A stretch of 57,089 bases of DNA, taken from NCBI GenBank assembly GCA_019748055.1, contig JAIEQC010000039.1, positions 1 to 57,089 of the forward strand, in the 5' to 3' direction. A program made the position numbers and the translations under genes. Below, in pieces: positions 25,193 through 33,906 of the stretch (positions are counted from its first letter, which is position 1; every line of letters starts with the position of its first letter). The notes beneath the pieces are model-generated. The model saw nothing but the letters and a program-made list of their open reading frames with translations. It had not been told where the DNA came from and searched no databases. The DNA is from Caulobacteraceae bacterium (GTDB lineage Bacteria > Pseudomonadota > Alphaproteobacteria > Caulobacterales > Caulobacteraceae).

Positions 25193-26821
25193 ATGATCCG
25201 ACGTCTCGCCGCCGGCCTGTGCGCCGCGCTCCTGACGGCCGCCGCCCAGCCCGCCTCCGCGCAGATCCGGGCGCTGAGCCCGTCCGATCGCCTGAACTAC
25301 ACCACCGCCTTCGACCACCTGCGTCGCGGGGATCTGGACCGGGCGCGGGACACGGCGCGCGAGGCGGGCGACCGAATCCTGCTGGGCACGATCGAGTTCG
25401 AGCGCCTGTTCCACGCCGACCATGTCGCCACGTTCGAGGAATTGAGCGCTTGGCTGGAGGAGTATTCCGACCTGCCCGAGGCGCCGCGCGCCTATGCCCT
25501 GGCCATGCGGCGGCGGCCAGACGGCGCGCCTGAGCCAAGAAGGCCACGCGGGGTCGATTCCGATGCCGGATCTGATGTCGGCAAGGCGGCGCGCATCGCC
25601 TTCAACGCCGAGAACCTGACCGGGGCCTACGACACCGGGGTCGCCATCGGAGACTGGTGGACGGCGGGGCTGTCGGCCTGGCGGCTGGGGCGGTTCGAAG
25701 AGTCCTACCTCGCTTTCGAGCGTGTGGCGGAAAACCCGGTCGAGGACGCCTGGGTCCGCTCCGGCGCCGCCTTCTGGGCGTCGCGCGCGGCTGAGCACGC
25801 CGGGCGACCGCACATGGTCCAGCCGTTCCTGAGGCTGTCGGCGCGCTGGCCCGCCACATTCTATGGCCAGATCGCCCTGCGTCGTCTGGGCGTCGAACCG
25901 ATCATCGAGAACCTGGGCGCCGGGCCTCAACCCTATTCCGGACAGGTCGTGGCCGCGCCGGAGTTCGAGGGCTTGCCCGAGGGCCTGTCCATGGAGGACC
26001 TGCAACGCTTCGTGGAGCGCGATCCGCAGGCGCGGCGCACGGTCGCCCTGCTGGAGGTCGGCCGCACGGCGGATGCTCGAGTGGAATACGCCCGCGGCTG
26101 GCGCGACGCGCGCGATCCGGCCGCCGCCCTGATGTGGCGCGGACTGGGCCGCGCCCTGGCCACCGAACTTACGCCCCGCAACAGCGAGGCCGAGCGCATA
26201 GACGCTCACCGCTATCCCATCCCGGAGATCCAGCCCGAGGGCGGTTTCACCATCGAGCGCTCGCTGGTCTACGCCATCGCGCGCAAGGAGACGGGCTTCA
26301 ACCCCCGCGCCGTGTCCAGCGCCGGCGCCTATGGGATCATGCAGGTCATGCCGACGACGGCGGCCGAGATGACCGGCGACCGGGGCTTCGTCACCGACCC
26401 CCGCCGACTGTTCGAGGCTCCGGTGAACATGCGCCTCGGCCAAGGCTACATCCTGCGCATGCTGGCGCTGGCGCCTTTCGAGGGCGACCTGCTGCGCGTG
26501 GTGCCCAGCTACAACGCCGGTCCGGGCCCGATGCTGGGCGCGGTGCGCAAGCTGGGCCCTGACGCCGATCCCCTGCTGCTGATCGAGACGATCGACGTGC
26601 CCCAGGCCCGCGACTACGTGGAGAAGGTCGTGGCGGCCTATTGGGTGTATCAGCGCATCCAGGGACGGCCGCTGAACACGCTGGACGCGGTGGCGTCGGG
26701 CGCGGACGGCGTGCCGCTGTCTCTGGACTTCGTGCCGGAACCGCCCGCGCCGGTCGTCACGCCGGGCGAGACGCCCGCGCCGGCGCCGCCTGCTCCGGCC
26801 GAGCCGACGCTGCGGTTCTAG
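25193..26821 (+). CDS. Periplasmic soluble lytic murein transglycosylase (Slt70-like)
   Basis: A 542-residue exported enzyme that cleaves peptidoglycan glycan strands, forming 1,6-anhydro ends. A signal peptide ends at ASAQ (residues 21-24). A long alpha-helical superhelix domain spans about 30-330. The C-terminal SLT domain begins near ERSLVYAIARKETGFNP, with the catalytic Glu at residue 366. AYGIMQVMPTTAAEMT and VPSYNAGPGPML complete the SLT motifs. A Pro/Ala-rich tail of ~35 residues follows. GGGGAGGG precedes the ATG. Confidence 0.94.
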   Translation: MIRRLAAGLCAALLTAAAQPASAQIRALSPSDRLNYTTAFDHLRRGDLDRARDTAREAGDRILLGTIEFERLFHADHVATFEELSAWLEEYSDLPEAPRAYALAMRRRPDGAPEPRRPRGVDSDAGSDVGKAARIAFNAENLTGAYDTGVAIGDWWTAGLSAWRLGRFEESYLAFERVAENPVEDAWVRSGAAFWASRAAEHAGRPHMVQPFLRLSARWPATFYGQIALRRLGVEPIIENLGAGPQPYSGQVVAAPEFEGLPEGLSMEDLQRFVERDPQARRTVALLEVGRTADARVEYARGWRDARDPAAALMWRGLGRALATELTPRNSEAERIDAHRYPIPEIQPEGGFTIERSLVYAIARKETGFNPRAVSSAGAYGIMQVMPTTAAEMTGDRGFVTDPRRLFEAPVNMRLGQGYILRMLALAPFEGDLLRVVPSYNAGPGPMLGAVRKLGPDADPLLLIETIDVPQARDYVEKVVAAYWVYQRIQGRPLNTLDAVASGADGVPLSLDFVPEPPAPVVTPGETPAPAPPAPAEPTLRF

Positions 26822-26828
26822 GCCCGGA

Positions 26829-26948
26829 TCAGATCAGGCTGGCCAGCAGGGTCGCCGACAGGCAGCAGGCGACCAGCACTGCCACGACCACGCTCATGCC
26901 GGCCGGGGCGGCGGGAGAGGCGCTGCGGGGTTCGTGCGGCGGGCGCAT
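26829..26948 (-). CDS. Possible 39-residue single-pass membrane protein
   Basis: A short frame of 39 codons: a Pro/Ala/Arg-rich first 17 residues, then one hydrophobic helix (MSVVVAVLVACCLSATLLAS) ending two residues before the stop. It lies in the 217-bp gap between the lytic transglycosylase stop and the GST gene stop, in an area otherwise without coding sequence. No good ribosome site was seen before the ATG, so this is a candidate only. An internal ATG at residue 18 would give just the hydrophobic helix. Confidence 0.3.
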   Translation of the reverse strand: MRPPHEPRSASPAAPAGMSVVVAVLVACCLSATLLASLI

Positions 26949-27038
26949 GGGGTGGGTCCGGTGGCGTGCGGCGGGAGGTCGCCGTCTCAATGCGGCAGGG
27001 TGGGGGCCGTTCCCTTAAAACGACGTTCGACGAAGAGG

Positions 27039-27704
27039 TTAACGCGCCGCTGTGGCCAGGCGGACCCACTCGTGGAAGTCGGGCTGATCCAGCAGGGCCT
27101 CGCAATAGGCCTCGGCCGTGCCGTCGTCGCCATGCGCGGCGAGGTCGATCTGATAGTGGCGGAATCGCGTGGCCACCGGGGTGAAGAAGGCGTCGGGGAT
27201 CGACCACTCACCGAACAGATAAGGCCCGCCGTCGCCGAACCGGGCGCGCATCTCGCGGAAAATCTGAACCAGACGGCGCACGTCGGCCGCCACGGCCTCA
27301 CCGGTCGGCGGGGGGGCACGGTCGGGGCCCACCATGGTGTGGATCACGCCCTCGGCGTCAGGGCCCATGGAACAGTCCGTGCGCAACGCGCCGAATCCGG
27401 AGTGCATCTCACAGGTCACCGACCGCGCCGCCCAGCGGGCGTGGGCGTCGGCGGGCCACAGCTTCGCCTCGGGGAAGCGCTCGGCCGCCCAGACGGAGAT
27501 CGACAGGGAGTCCCAGATCGTTTCGCCGTCGACCTTGAGCAGCGGCACCTTGGCCGAAGGGGACACGTCGGCCAGCCGCTCCTTCCAGTCGCCGCCGTAC
27601 AGCGGGATTTCGGTGATGGTGAAGTCCGCGCCGCAGCGCTTCAGCACCAGCCACGGGCGCAGCGACCAGGTCGAGAACTCCAGATTGCCGAGAATGAGTT
27701 CCAT
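27039..27704 (-). CDS. Glutathione S-transferase family protein
   Basis: A 221-residue cytosolic GST-fold protein. The N-terminal thioredoxin-like half begins ELILGNLEFSTWSLRPWLVL, with a Ser likely near the glutathione thiol. The cis-proline is in SAKVPLLKVDG and the conserved glutathione gamma-Glu contact is at IWDSLSI. The C-terminal half is all helical and contains WSIPDAFFTPVATRF. The sequence resembles GSTs with a Ser active site, but substrate is not predictable. GGAG lies 10 nt before the ATG. It is divergent from purB with a 180-bp gap that must contain both promoters. Confidence 0.88.
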   Translation of the reverse strand: MELILGNLEFSTWSLRPWLVLKRCGADFTITEIPLYGGDWKERLADVSPSAKVPLLKVDGETIWDSLSISVWAAERFPEAKLWPADAHARWAARSVTCEMHSGFGALRTDCSMGPDAEGVIHTMVGPDRAPPPTGEAVAADVRRLVQIFREMRARFGDGGPYLFGEWSIPDAFFTPVATRFRHYQIDLAAHGDDGTAEAYCEALLDQPDFHEWVRLATAAR

Positions 27705-27884
27705 GGGTACTCCGCTCCTGTGTTGGCCCTAACGCTCGACGCGCGGCGTCTCGCTGCTTGAGGGCGACGATCCGAGCGATAGCTTCACCGCTGCGGGGGC
27801 GCCAGCCGGCCACGCCCGAGATTGAGGCCCCGATCCACAAGCGGCGCTTGACTCACGGGGCCCACGCTCCGACACGCACGGCCC

Positions 27885-29183
27885 ATGATCAGCCGCTATT
27901 CCCGCCCCGAAGCCGTCGCCATCTGGTCGCAGGAGACCAAATATTCGATCTGGTTCGAGATCGAGGCGCACGCTGCCACGAAGATGGCCGAGCTGGGCGT
28001 GATCCCCGCCGAGGCCGCCGAGGCGATCTGGGCCAAGGGCAAGGACGTGGTCTGGGACGCCGACCGCATCGACGAGATCGAGCGCACGACGAAGCACGAC
28101 GTCATCGCCTTCCTGACGCATGTGTCCGAGACCGTGGGCGAAGAGGCGCGGTTCCTCCACCAGGGCATGACCAGCTCCGACGTGCTGGACACCTGTTTCG
28201 CGGTCCAGCTGGCGCGGTCGACCGACCTGCTGCTGGGCGGCATCGACCGCGTTCTGGCGGCGCTGGAGGCGCGGGCGAAGGAGCACAAAAACACGGTCTG
28301 CGTCGGCCGCAGCCATGGCATCCACGCCGAGCCGATCACCTTCGGCCTGAAGCTGGCCGGCTATCACGCCGAGTTCCAGCGCGCGCGCCGCCGCCTGGTC
28401 GCGGCGCGGGAGGAGATCGCGACCTGCGCCATCTCCGGCGCGGTCGGCACCTTCGCCAACGTCGATCCGGCGGTGGAAGAATACGTGGCCGGGAAGATGG
28501 GCCTGCAGGTCGAGCCGGTGTCGACCCAGGTCATCCCCCGCGACCGTCACGCGGCCTGGTTCGCCGCGCTGGGCGTCGTGGCCAGCTCGATCGAGCGTCT
28601 GGCAACCGAGATCCGCCACCTGCAGCGGACCGAGGTGCTGGAGGCCGAGGAGTTCTTCGACAAAGGCCAGAAGGGCAGCTCGGCCATGCCGCACAAGCGC
28701 AACCCGATCCTGACGGAGAACCTGACGGGGCTGGCGCGTCTGGTGCGTTCGGCCGTCGTGCCGGCGATGGAGAACGTCGCCTTGTGGCACGAGCGGGACA
28801 TCAGCCATTCCTCGGTCGAGCGCGGTATCGGGCCGGATGCCAGCATCCATCTGGACTTCGCCCTGCACCGGCTGGCGGGCGTGATCGAGCGGCTGAACGT
28901 CTATCCGGAGAACATGCGCAAGAACCTCGACCGGCTGGGCGGTCTGGTCTTCTCCCAGCGCGTCATGCTGGCCCTGACGCAGGCGGGCGTCAGCCGCGAG
29001 GACGCCTATGCCGCCGTGCAGGAGAACGCCATGAAGGTCTGGCGCGGCGAAGGGGCGTTCCTCGACTTCCTGAAGGCGGATGCGCGGGTCACCCTGCCGC
29101 ACGACGAGCTGGAGGCCCTGTTCGACCTTGGCTATCACACCAAGCACGTGGACACGGTGTTCCGGCGGGTGTTCGGGGACTGA
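27885..29183 (+). CDS. purB: Adenylosuccinate lyase
   Basis: A 432-residue fumarase/aspartase-superfamily enzyme acting twice in purine synthesis: SAICAR to AICAR and adenylosuccinate to AMP, releasing fumarate each time. Superfamily signature GSSAMPHKRNP lies near residue 265. HQGMTSSDVLDTC carries the conserved TSSD motif and SHGIHAEPITFG holds the catalytic-type His. Its substrate is supplied by PurC (31628). The small hypothetical gene follows with a 2-bp gap. Confidence 0.96.
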   Translation: MISRYSRPEAVAIWSQETKYSIWFEIEAHAATKMAELGVIPAEAAEAIWAKGKDVVWDADRIDEIERTTKHDVIAFLTHVSETVGEEARFLHQGMTSSDVLDTCFAVQLARSTDLLLGGIDRVLAALEARAKEHKNTVCVGRSHGIHAEPITFGLKLAGYHAEFQRARRRLVAAREEIATCAISGAVGTFANVDPAVEEYVAGKMGLQVEPVSTQVIPRDRHAAWFAALGVVASSIERLATEIRHLQRTEVLEAEEFFDKGQKGSSAMPHKRNPILTENLTGLARLVRSAVVPAMENVALWHERDISHSSVERGIGPDASIHLDFALHRLAGVIERLNVYPENMRKNLDRLGGLVFSQRVMLALTQAGVSREDAYAAVQENAMKVWRGEGAFLDFLKADARVTLPHDELEALFDLGYHTKHVDTVFRRVFGD

Positions 29184-29185
29184 TC

Positions 29186-29527
29186 ATGATCTGGCTGATC
29201 GCCACGCTAGCTCTCTTTCTGACGTCTCGGACTCAGGATCCGCTGCGACCGGCCGATCTGTTCGTGGAGTTCCCCAGCGCCGCTGCGAGGGATCGGTGCC
29301 TGAGGCGGAGCGAGACCGAACCTCGCCAAGTTCTGGAAATGCGCTGCCGGATCGCGGATGGTCGAGTGACTGGTGACTGCGAGCATATGAATCCGACGCC
29401 TACGACCTCACGGCGCAACGTGGCGACCGCACAATGCATTTTACGCGCGACGAGATGGTTCCGCGGCGACGGCTCTGCGGCGAATGACGTCACCATGACC
29501 CAGACTTACACCTTGGGCACCCGCTAG
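29186..29527 (+). CDS. Hypothetical small exported protein
   Basis: A 113-residue protein not recognised as any family. It begins with a short hydrophobic segment MIWLIATLALFLTS that may act as a signal peptide. The remainder is polar with four cysteines (in RDRCLRR, EMRCRIADG, GDCEHMN and TAQCILR), a pattern compatible with two disulfides in the periplasm. It starts 2 bp after the purB stop and so may depend on purB transcription. Codon use is less GC-biased than neighbours, especially in 29380-29500. Confidence 0.55.
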   Translation: MIWLIATLALFLTSRTQDPLRPADLFVEFPSAAARDRCLRRSETEPRQVLEMRCRIADGRVTGDCEHMNPTPTTSRRNVATAQCILRATRWFRGDGSAANDVTMTQTYTLGTR

Positions 29528-29643
29528 CTCGGACTGCGGTCACATGTCGCGCCGGATTTCGTGATCGGCGACGCATCCTTTCGAGGCGTCGACAGTATTT
29601 CCGGGCACGTCGCGACGAACGCGGCGCCCTCAGGAGATTCCTC

Positions 29644-30228
29644 ATGACCATGCGTTTCGCCGGCCTCGCCGCCGTGTCCGCCGCCGCCCTGCTGGCGGCC
29701 GCCTGCTCGCCCTCGACCGAAGAAGCCCCGGCAGACGCCGCGGCCACCGAGGGCGCGATGGCCCCGGAAGCCCCGGCCGCCTCCGGCAACATCGTCGCCG
29801 TCGCCCAGGGCAACGCCGACTTCTCGACCCTGGTGACCGCCGTGACCGCCGCCGAGCTGGGCGAGACCCTGTCGGGCCCCGGTCCGTTCACGGTCTTCGC
29901 GCCGACCAACGCCGCCTTTGAAAAGGTGCCGGCCGCCACGCGCGACGCCCTGCTGGCTCCGGCCGGCAAAGCCGACCTGACCAAGATCCTGACCTATCAC
30001 GTGGTCCCGGGCCGGGTGGACGCCGCGGCGCTGACCCAGCAGATCGAACAGGGCGGCGGCTCGGCCACCCTGACGACGGTCGAAGGCGGCACGCTGACGG
30101 CCCGCGTCGTCGACGGCGGCGTCACCCTGACGGACGAAGCCGGCAACACCTCGCGCGTGACGGCCACCGACGTGGCCGCCACCAACGGCGTCATCCACGT
30201 CATCGACACGGTCGTGATGCCGAACTGA
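29644..30228 (+). CDS. FAS1 (fasciclin) domain lipoprotein
   Basis: A 194-residue protein with a lipobox LLAAAC (Cys21), so it should be lipid-anchored in the envelope. After an Ala/Glu/Pro linker comes one FAS1 domain with FTVFAPTNAAFEKVP, LTYHVVPGRVDA, TVEGGTLTARV and ATNGVIHVIDTVVMP, all typical. It forms a tandem pair with the next FAS1 gene but has its own terminator at 30263-30299, which argues for separate control. AGGAG precedes the ATG. A role in adhesion or envelope contacts is inferred from the family. Confidence 0.92.
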   Translation: MTMRFAGLAAVSAAALLAAACSPSTEEAPADAAATEGAMAPEAPAASGNIVAVAQGNADFSTLVTAVTAAELGETLSGPGPFTVFAPTNAAFEKVPAATRDALLAPAGKADLTKILTYHVVPGRVDAAALTQQIEQGGGSATLTTVEGGTLTARVVDGGVTLTDEAGNTSRVTATDVAATNGVIHVIDTVVMPN

Positions 30229-30262
30229 TGTCGTCGGGCCCTGCGCCCGATCCGGCGATTCC

Positions 30263-30299
30263 GGGGGCCGCACGCCGAAAGGCGGGCGGCCCCTTTTTC
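30263..30299 (+). terminator. Intrinsic terminator after the FAS1 lipoprotein gene
   Basis: GGGGGCCG and CGGCCCC pair around an inner CGCC-GAAA-GGCG loop, followed by CTTTTTC. It lies 35 bp past the stop of the FAS1 lipoprotein gene and ahead of the next FAS1 gene. Confidence 0.8.
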
Positions 30300-30419
30300 T
30301 TCGTCTTATGTCTCTGATTTAATGACCATTTTTTAATTCGAAGCGCGCATCCGACCCGCGAACGGACGGGTAATTCCTGCACCGATCCACAGGGGATCGG
30401 CCTCTTTCAGGAGCCCGTC

Positions 30420-30983
30420 ATGCGCTTGTCCGCCGTCCTCGTCTCGACCGCCGTCCTGGCCGTCGCCGCCACGCTTCCCGCCGGAGCCTCGACCCCCGTC
30501 GCCCTGTCCCCCGTCGTCCAGCACCATCATGGCTCACGCACGATCGTCGGCCTGGCGTCGCGCGACGAGCGCTTCTCGACCCTGGTCGCCGCCGTTCAGG
30601 CGGCCGGGCTGGTGGACACCCTGACCGGAGACGGTCCGTTCACCGTCTTCGCGCCGGTGAACGACGCCTTCGCCGCCCTGCCCACCGGGACGGTCGACGG
30701 CCTGCTGCAGCCCCGCGCACGGGGGACGCTGACGTCGATCCTGACCTACCACGTGGTTCCGGGCCGGATCACGGCACGCGACCTGCTGGGCGCCGTGCGC
30801 GCCGGGAACGGGCGGGCCCGGCTGACCACCGTCGAGGGCGGCACGCTGACGGTCACCGCCGACGGCCACGGGGCCCTGACCCTGACGGACGAAAAAGGCG
30901 CCCGTATCCGCGTGGTCGTCGCCGACGTCCGGGCCTCCAACGGCGTCATCCACGCCATCGACGGCGTTCTGATGCCGGGCTGA
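30420..30983 (+). CDS. Secreted FAS1 (fasciclin) domain protein
   Basis: A 187-residue protein with a signal peptide (cleavage near AGAS, residues 22-25) and one FAS1 domain: RFSTLVAAVQAAGLVDTL, FTVFAPVNDAFAALP, LTYHVVPGRITA and ASNGVIHAIDGVLMP. Unlike the neighbour it has no lipobox and should be soluble in the periplasm or exported. The two domains share block-by-block motifs, so the tandem pair arose by duplication. AGGAG lies 6 nt before the ATG. Confidence 0.92.
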   Translation: MRLSAVLVSTAVLAVAATLPAGASTPVALSPVVQHHHGSRTIVGLASRDERFSTLVAAVQAAGLVDTLTGDGPFTVFAPVNDAFAALPTGTVDGLLQPRARGTLTSILTYHVVPGRITARDLLGAVRAGNGRARLTTVEGGTLTVTADGHGALTLTDEKGARIRVVVADVRASNGVIHAIDGVLMPG

Positions 30984-31004
30984 CGTCGGGCCAGGACGGC
31001 GAAC

Positions 31005-31036
31005 AGGCCGCGGTCGGCTGGACCGCGGCCTTTCTT
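31005..31036. terminator. Bidirectional intrinsic terminator between FAS1 and DUF1476 genes
   Basis: AGGCCGCGGTC (31005-31015) pairs perfectly with GACCGCGGCCT (31021-31031) around a 5-nt loop, followed by TTCTT on the plus strand. The two flanking genes converge here, so it can end both transcripts. Confidence 0.8.
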
Positions 31037-31055
31037 ATTTCATGCGGTCCGGCCG

Positions 31056-31379
31056 TCAGGCGCCGGCGCGGATCTCGTCGCGGGCGATGGAGGCCAGCTC
31101 ATCCATCTTGGAGCGGATCTCGCCTTCCGACGCCGTGATGCCTGCGTGCTTGAAGTCGCCGGCGATCTTGCGGAACACGTCCTCGTCGCCCGGCTGTTCG
31201 AAGTCGGCGCGGACCACCGCCTTGGCGTAGTCCTCGGCGCTTTCGGGCGACAGGCCCATCTTCTCGGCCGCCCACAGGCCCAGCAGCTTGTTGCGGCGGG
31301 CCATGGCCTTGAACTCCTGCTCCTGATCGAGGGCGTATTTGGTCTCGAAGCCCTTTTCCCGATCGTCGAAGGTGGTCAT
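31056..31379 (-). CDS. DUF1476 protein, probable F1-ATPase inhibitor zeta subunit
   Basis: A 107-residue helical protein of the DUF1476 family. The first residues MTTFDDREKGFETKYALD and the ARRNKLLGLWAAEKMGL block are the family hallmark. In Paracoccus this family is the zeta subunit, whose N-terminal helix blocks ATP hydrolysis by the F1-ATPase, so the same role is inferred here. It is found almost only in alphaproteobacteria, which supports the taxonomic placement. It stands alone, convergent with the FAS1 gene and divergent from purC. Confidence 0.88.
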   Translation of the reverse strand: MTTFDDREKGFETKYALDQEQEFKAMARRNKLLGLWAAEKMGLSPESAEDYAKAVVRADFEQPGDEDVFRKIAGDFKHAGITASEGEIRSKMDELASIARDEIRAGA

Positions 31380-31627
31380 CCGTGCACGCGAGCTCCTGAA
31401 GCGCGGACGCGGCCGCGCGATGGGGCGTCTATAGCCCGTCCCGGCGCCAACGCAACCGAAGTCGGCGCGGGTCCCGAAAAGCGTGGAATTGTGTCGCAGG
31501 GCCGCTTCGTTTAAGGGGGCGCTCGACGTACTCTCCCCCTCGCCCGAATCCGCGCCGCGCCACCCTCGACCCCTTCCGACGGCGCGCGATCCGCTTTTTT
31601 GGGCCGACCTGTCCGATCGGGACCGCC

Positions 31628-32386
31628 ATGAACGTGAAACGCAAGAAGCTGTACGAAGGCAAGGCCAAGATCCTCTACGAGGGTCCGGAGCCGGGCACGA
31701 TCATCCAGTACTTCAAGGACGACGCCACCGCCTTCAACGCCCAGAAGAAGGCGACGCTGGAGGGCAAGGGCGTCATCAACAACCAGATCAGCGAGTTCAT
31801 CATGAGCAAGCTGAACGGGATCGGCGTCACCAACCACTTCATCAAGCGCCTGAACCTGCGGGAGCAGCTGATCCGCGAGTGCGAGATCATCCCGCTGGAG
31901 GTCGTGTGCCGCAACGTCGTGGCCGGATCGATGAGCCAGCGGCTGGGCATCGAGGAGGGCACGCCCCTGCCCCGCTCGATCATCGAATTCTATTACAAGA
32001 AGGACGAGCTCAACGACCCGATGGTCACCGAAGAGCACATCACGGCCTTCAACTGGGCCTCGACCCAGGAGCTGGACGACATCCTGGCGATGACCGTCCG
32101 CGTGAACGACTATCTGTCCGGCCTGTTCGCCGGCGTCGGCATCACCCTGGTGGACTTCAAGATCGAGTTCGGCCGCATCTGGGAGAACGACTACAGCCGC
32201 ATCATCCTGGCCGACGAGATCAGCCCGGACAGCTGCCGCCTGTGGGACACCGCGACCGGCAACAAGCTGGACAAGGACCGCTTCCGCCGCGACCTGGGCG
32301 ACGTGATCGAAAGCTACACTGAGGTGGCGCGTCGGCTGGGCATCATGAAGGGCATGCCGACGGTGATTCAGGGGGGGCTGCACTGA
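31628..32386 (+). CDS. purC: SAICAR synthetase
   Basis: A 252-residue ATP-grasp-like enzyme joining CAIR and aspartate to give SAICAR, the substrate of PurB. It starts [15 protein letters not shown] and has the signature [28 protein letters not shown] and [10 protein letters not shown]. Its stop overlaps the purS start (TGATG), so both are co-translated. The 248 bp upstream contains no recognised gene or riboswitch; a promoter is expected there. Confidence 0.97.
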   Translation: MNVKRKKLYEGKAKILYEGPEPGTIIQYFKDDATAFNAQKKATLEGKGVINNQISEFIMSKLNGIGVTNHFIKRLNLREQLIRECEIIPLEVVCRNVVAGSMSQRLGIEEGTPLPRSIIEFYYKKDELNDPMVTEEHITAFNWASTQELDDILAMTVRVNDYLSGLFAGVGITLVDFKIEFGRIWENDYSRIILADEISPDSCRLWDTATGNKLDKDRFRRDLGDVIESYTEVARRLGIMKGMPTVIQGGLH

Positions 32387-32616
32387 TGGCCAAGGTCAAG
32401 GTCCACGTCTTCCTCAAACCCGGCGTGCTGGACGTGCAGGGCAAGGCCGTCGAGGGCGCGCTGAACGGCCTGGGCTGGACCGGCGTGTCCAACGCTCGTA
32501 TGGGCAAGCTGATCGAGTTCGACATGGCCGAACCCGACGAGGCCGAGGTCAAGCGCATGTGCGAGACCCTGCTGGCCAACACGGTGATCGAGAGCTACCG
32601 GATCGAGGTCGGCTGA
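32386..32616 (+). CDS. purS: Phosphoribosylformylglycinamidine synthase subunit PurS
   Basis: A 76-residue small protein that bridges PurQ and PurL in the three-part FGAM synthase. It contains KVHVFLKPGVLDVQGKAVE and ends with an IESYRIEVG strand typical of PurS. Presence of PurS with a short PurL and a separate PurQ in this window shows that the organism uses the multi-subunit enzyme, not the fused large PurL. It is translationally coupled to purC. Confidence 0.95.
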   Translation: MAKVKVHVFLKPGVLDVQGKAVEGALNGLGWTGVSNARMGKLIEFDMAEPDEAEVKRMCETLLANTVIESYRIEVG

Positions 32617-32675
32617 AGCTTCCGTCGGAGCCCCGGCGACGCTAAGCGCATGCCTCACGAACTCGAGGAGCACGC

Positions 32676-33140
32676 ATGACCTTCACCGTCACCTCCAACG
32701 ACTTCACCGACGGCGCGACCCTCCCTGACGCCCAGGTTTACGCGAAAGGCAATCGCTCGCCTCACCTCGCCTGGTCCGGAGCGCCGGAGGGGACGAAATC
32801 TTTCGCGATCACCTGCTTCGATCCCGACGCACCGACGGGCTCGGGCTTCTGGCACTGGACTGTCGCCAACATCCCCGCCGACGTGACCGAAATCGCGGCG
32901 GGCGGTCCCATCCCGACGGGCGCCGTCGAGGGGCGGATGGACTTTGGCCAGCCGAGCTTCGGCGGAGCCGCGCCGCCGGCGGGGCATGGGCCGCACCGGT
33001 ACATCTTCACCGTCTTCGCCGTCGACGTCGAAAAGCTGGACGTGACGCCGGAGAATTCCGGAGCCATCTTCGGCTTCAATCTGCATTTCCATACGCTGGC
33101 CAAGGCGTCGATCACCGGCATCTACGAGAACAAGGGCTGA
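32676..33140 (+). CDS. YbhB/YbcL family (PEBP-like, Raf kinase inhibitor-like) protein
   Basis: A 154-residue single-domain PEBP-family protein. Family signature DPDAPTGSGFWHWTVANIPA lies near residue 50, and the GPHRYIFTVFAVDVEKLDV strand with the C-terminal helix follows. Bacterial members have no agreed function; ligand or phosphate-compound binding is suggested by the fold. GAGGAGCACGC lies just before the ATG. It sits between purS and purQ along with the HD-domain gene. Confidence 0.9.
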   Translation: MTFTVTSNDFTDGATLPDAQVYAKGNRSPHLAWSGAPEGTKSFAITCFDPDAPTGSGFWHWTVANIPADVTEIAAGGPIPTGAVEGRMDFGQPSFGGAAPPAGHGPHRYIFTVFAVDVEKLDVTPENSGAIFGFNLHFHTLAKASITGIYENKG

Positions 33141-33162
33141 GGCCAGGACGAGGGGCGACACG

Positions 33163-33873
33163 ATGAGAGCGATCGGACTGGCCGCCGTCCTGGCGGCGCT
33201 GACCGCGGCGACGCCTGTGTGGGCGCAACAGGACACGGCCACGGCGCAGGTCGAGCTCACGGCGACGCCGGCCGGCATTCCCCTGAACAGCCCCTGGCGG
33301 CGCGCGACCTTCGCCCATGCGCAGGAGAACCTCGCGCACCCTAGCTGGGGCTGGCGACACTCGGAGCGGAACTATCTGCTGGCGATGTCCCTTGCCGAGG
33401 CCGAGGAGCTGAGCGTCGACGCAGACGTCCTGTTCGCCGCCGCCTTCCTGCACGACTGGGGCGGCATCGCACCGTTCGCGGCCCCCGGCGTGGATCATGC
33501 GGTTCGCTCGGTCGAGCTGGCAGAACCCTTCTTGCGCGACGCGGGCTTTCCGATGGAGAAGTTCCCGGCCGTCCGCGCCGCCATCCTGGGTCACATGTAC
33601 GACAAGGAGCCCGACGGCCCCGAGGCCGTCGTCCTTCACGACGCCGACGCTCTGGACTTCCTCGGCGCGCTCGGCGCCGCCCGCCTGCTGGCGGCCACCG
33701 GAGAGGGTGACGACTACGACCTGGCGCTGCGCCGCATCGAACGCTTCGCCGTCGACATCCCGCCTCGGCTGATGACCCAGACGGCACGGCATATGGCGCC
33801 TGAGCGTGTCGCCGTCATGACCGATTTCCTCGCTCGGGTGCGCAGTGAAACGCCGGATGGCGCCCGCCCCTGA
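33163..33873 (+). CDS. Exported HD-domain phosphohydrolase-like protein
   Basis: A 236-residue protein with a signal peptide (cleavage after VWAQ, residues 19-22) followed by an HD domain. Metal ligands visible: H66 in WGWRHSERN, H97-D98 in FLHDWGG, H144 near MYDKEP, and D162 in HDADALD. HD enzymes are normally cytoplasmic nucleotide or phosphate-ester hydrolases, so export is unusual; a periplasmic nucleotidase role is one inference. The gene begins 22 bp after the PEBP-like gene and ends 33 bp before purQ, so it probably shares the purine transcript. Confidence 0.85.
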   Translation: MRAIGLAAVLAALTAATPVWAQQDTATAQVELTATPAGIPLNSPWRRATFAHAQENLAHPSWGWRHSERNYLLAMSLAEAEELSVDADVLFAAAFLHDWGGIAPFAAPGVDHAVRSVELAEPFLRDAGFPMEKFPAVRAAILGHMYDKEPDGPEAVVLHDADALDFLGALGAARLLAATGEGDDYDLALRRIERFAVDIPPRLMTQTARHMAPERVAVMTDFLARVRSETPDGARP

Positions 33874-33906
33874 CAGAGGCGCCGAACCCTGCTACAGGCC
33901 CGCGCC

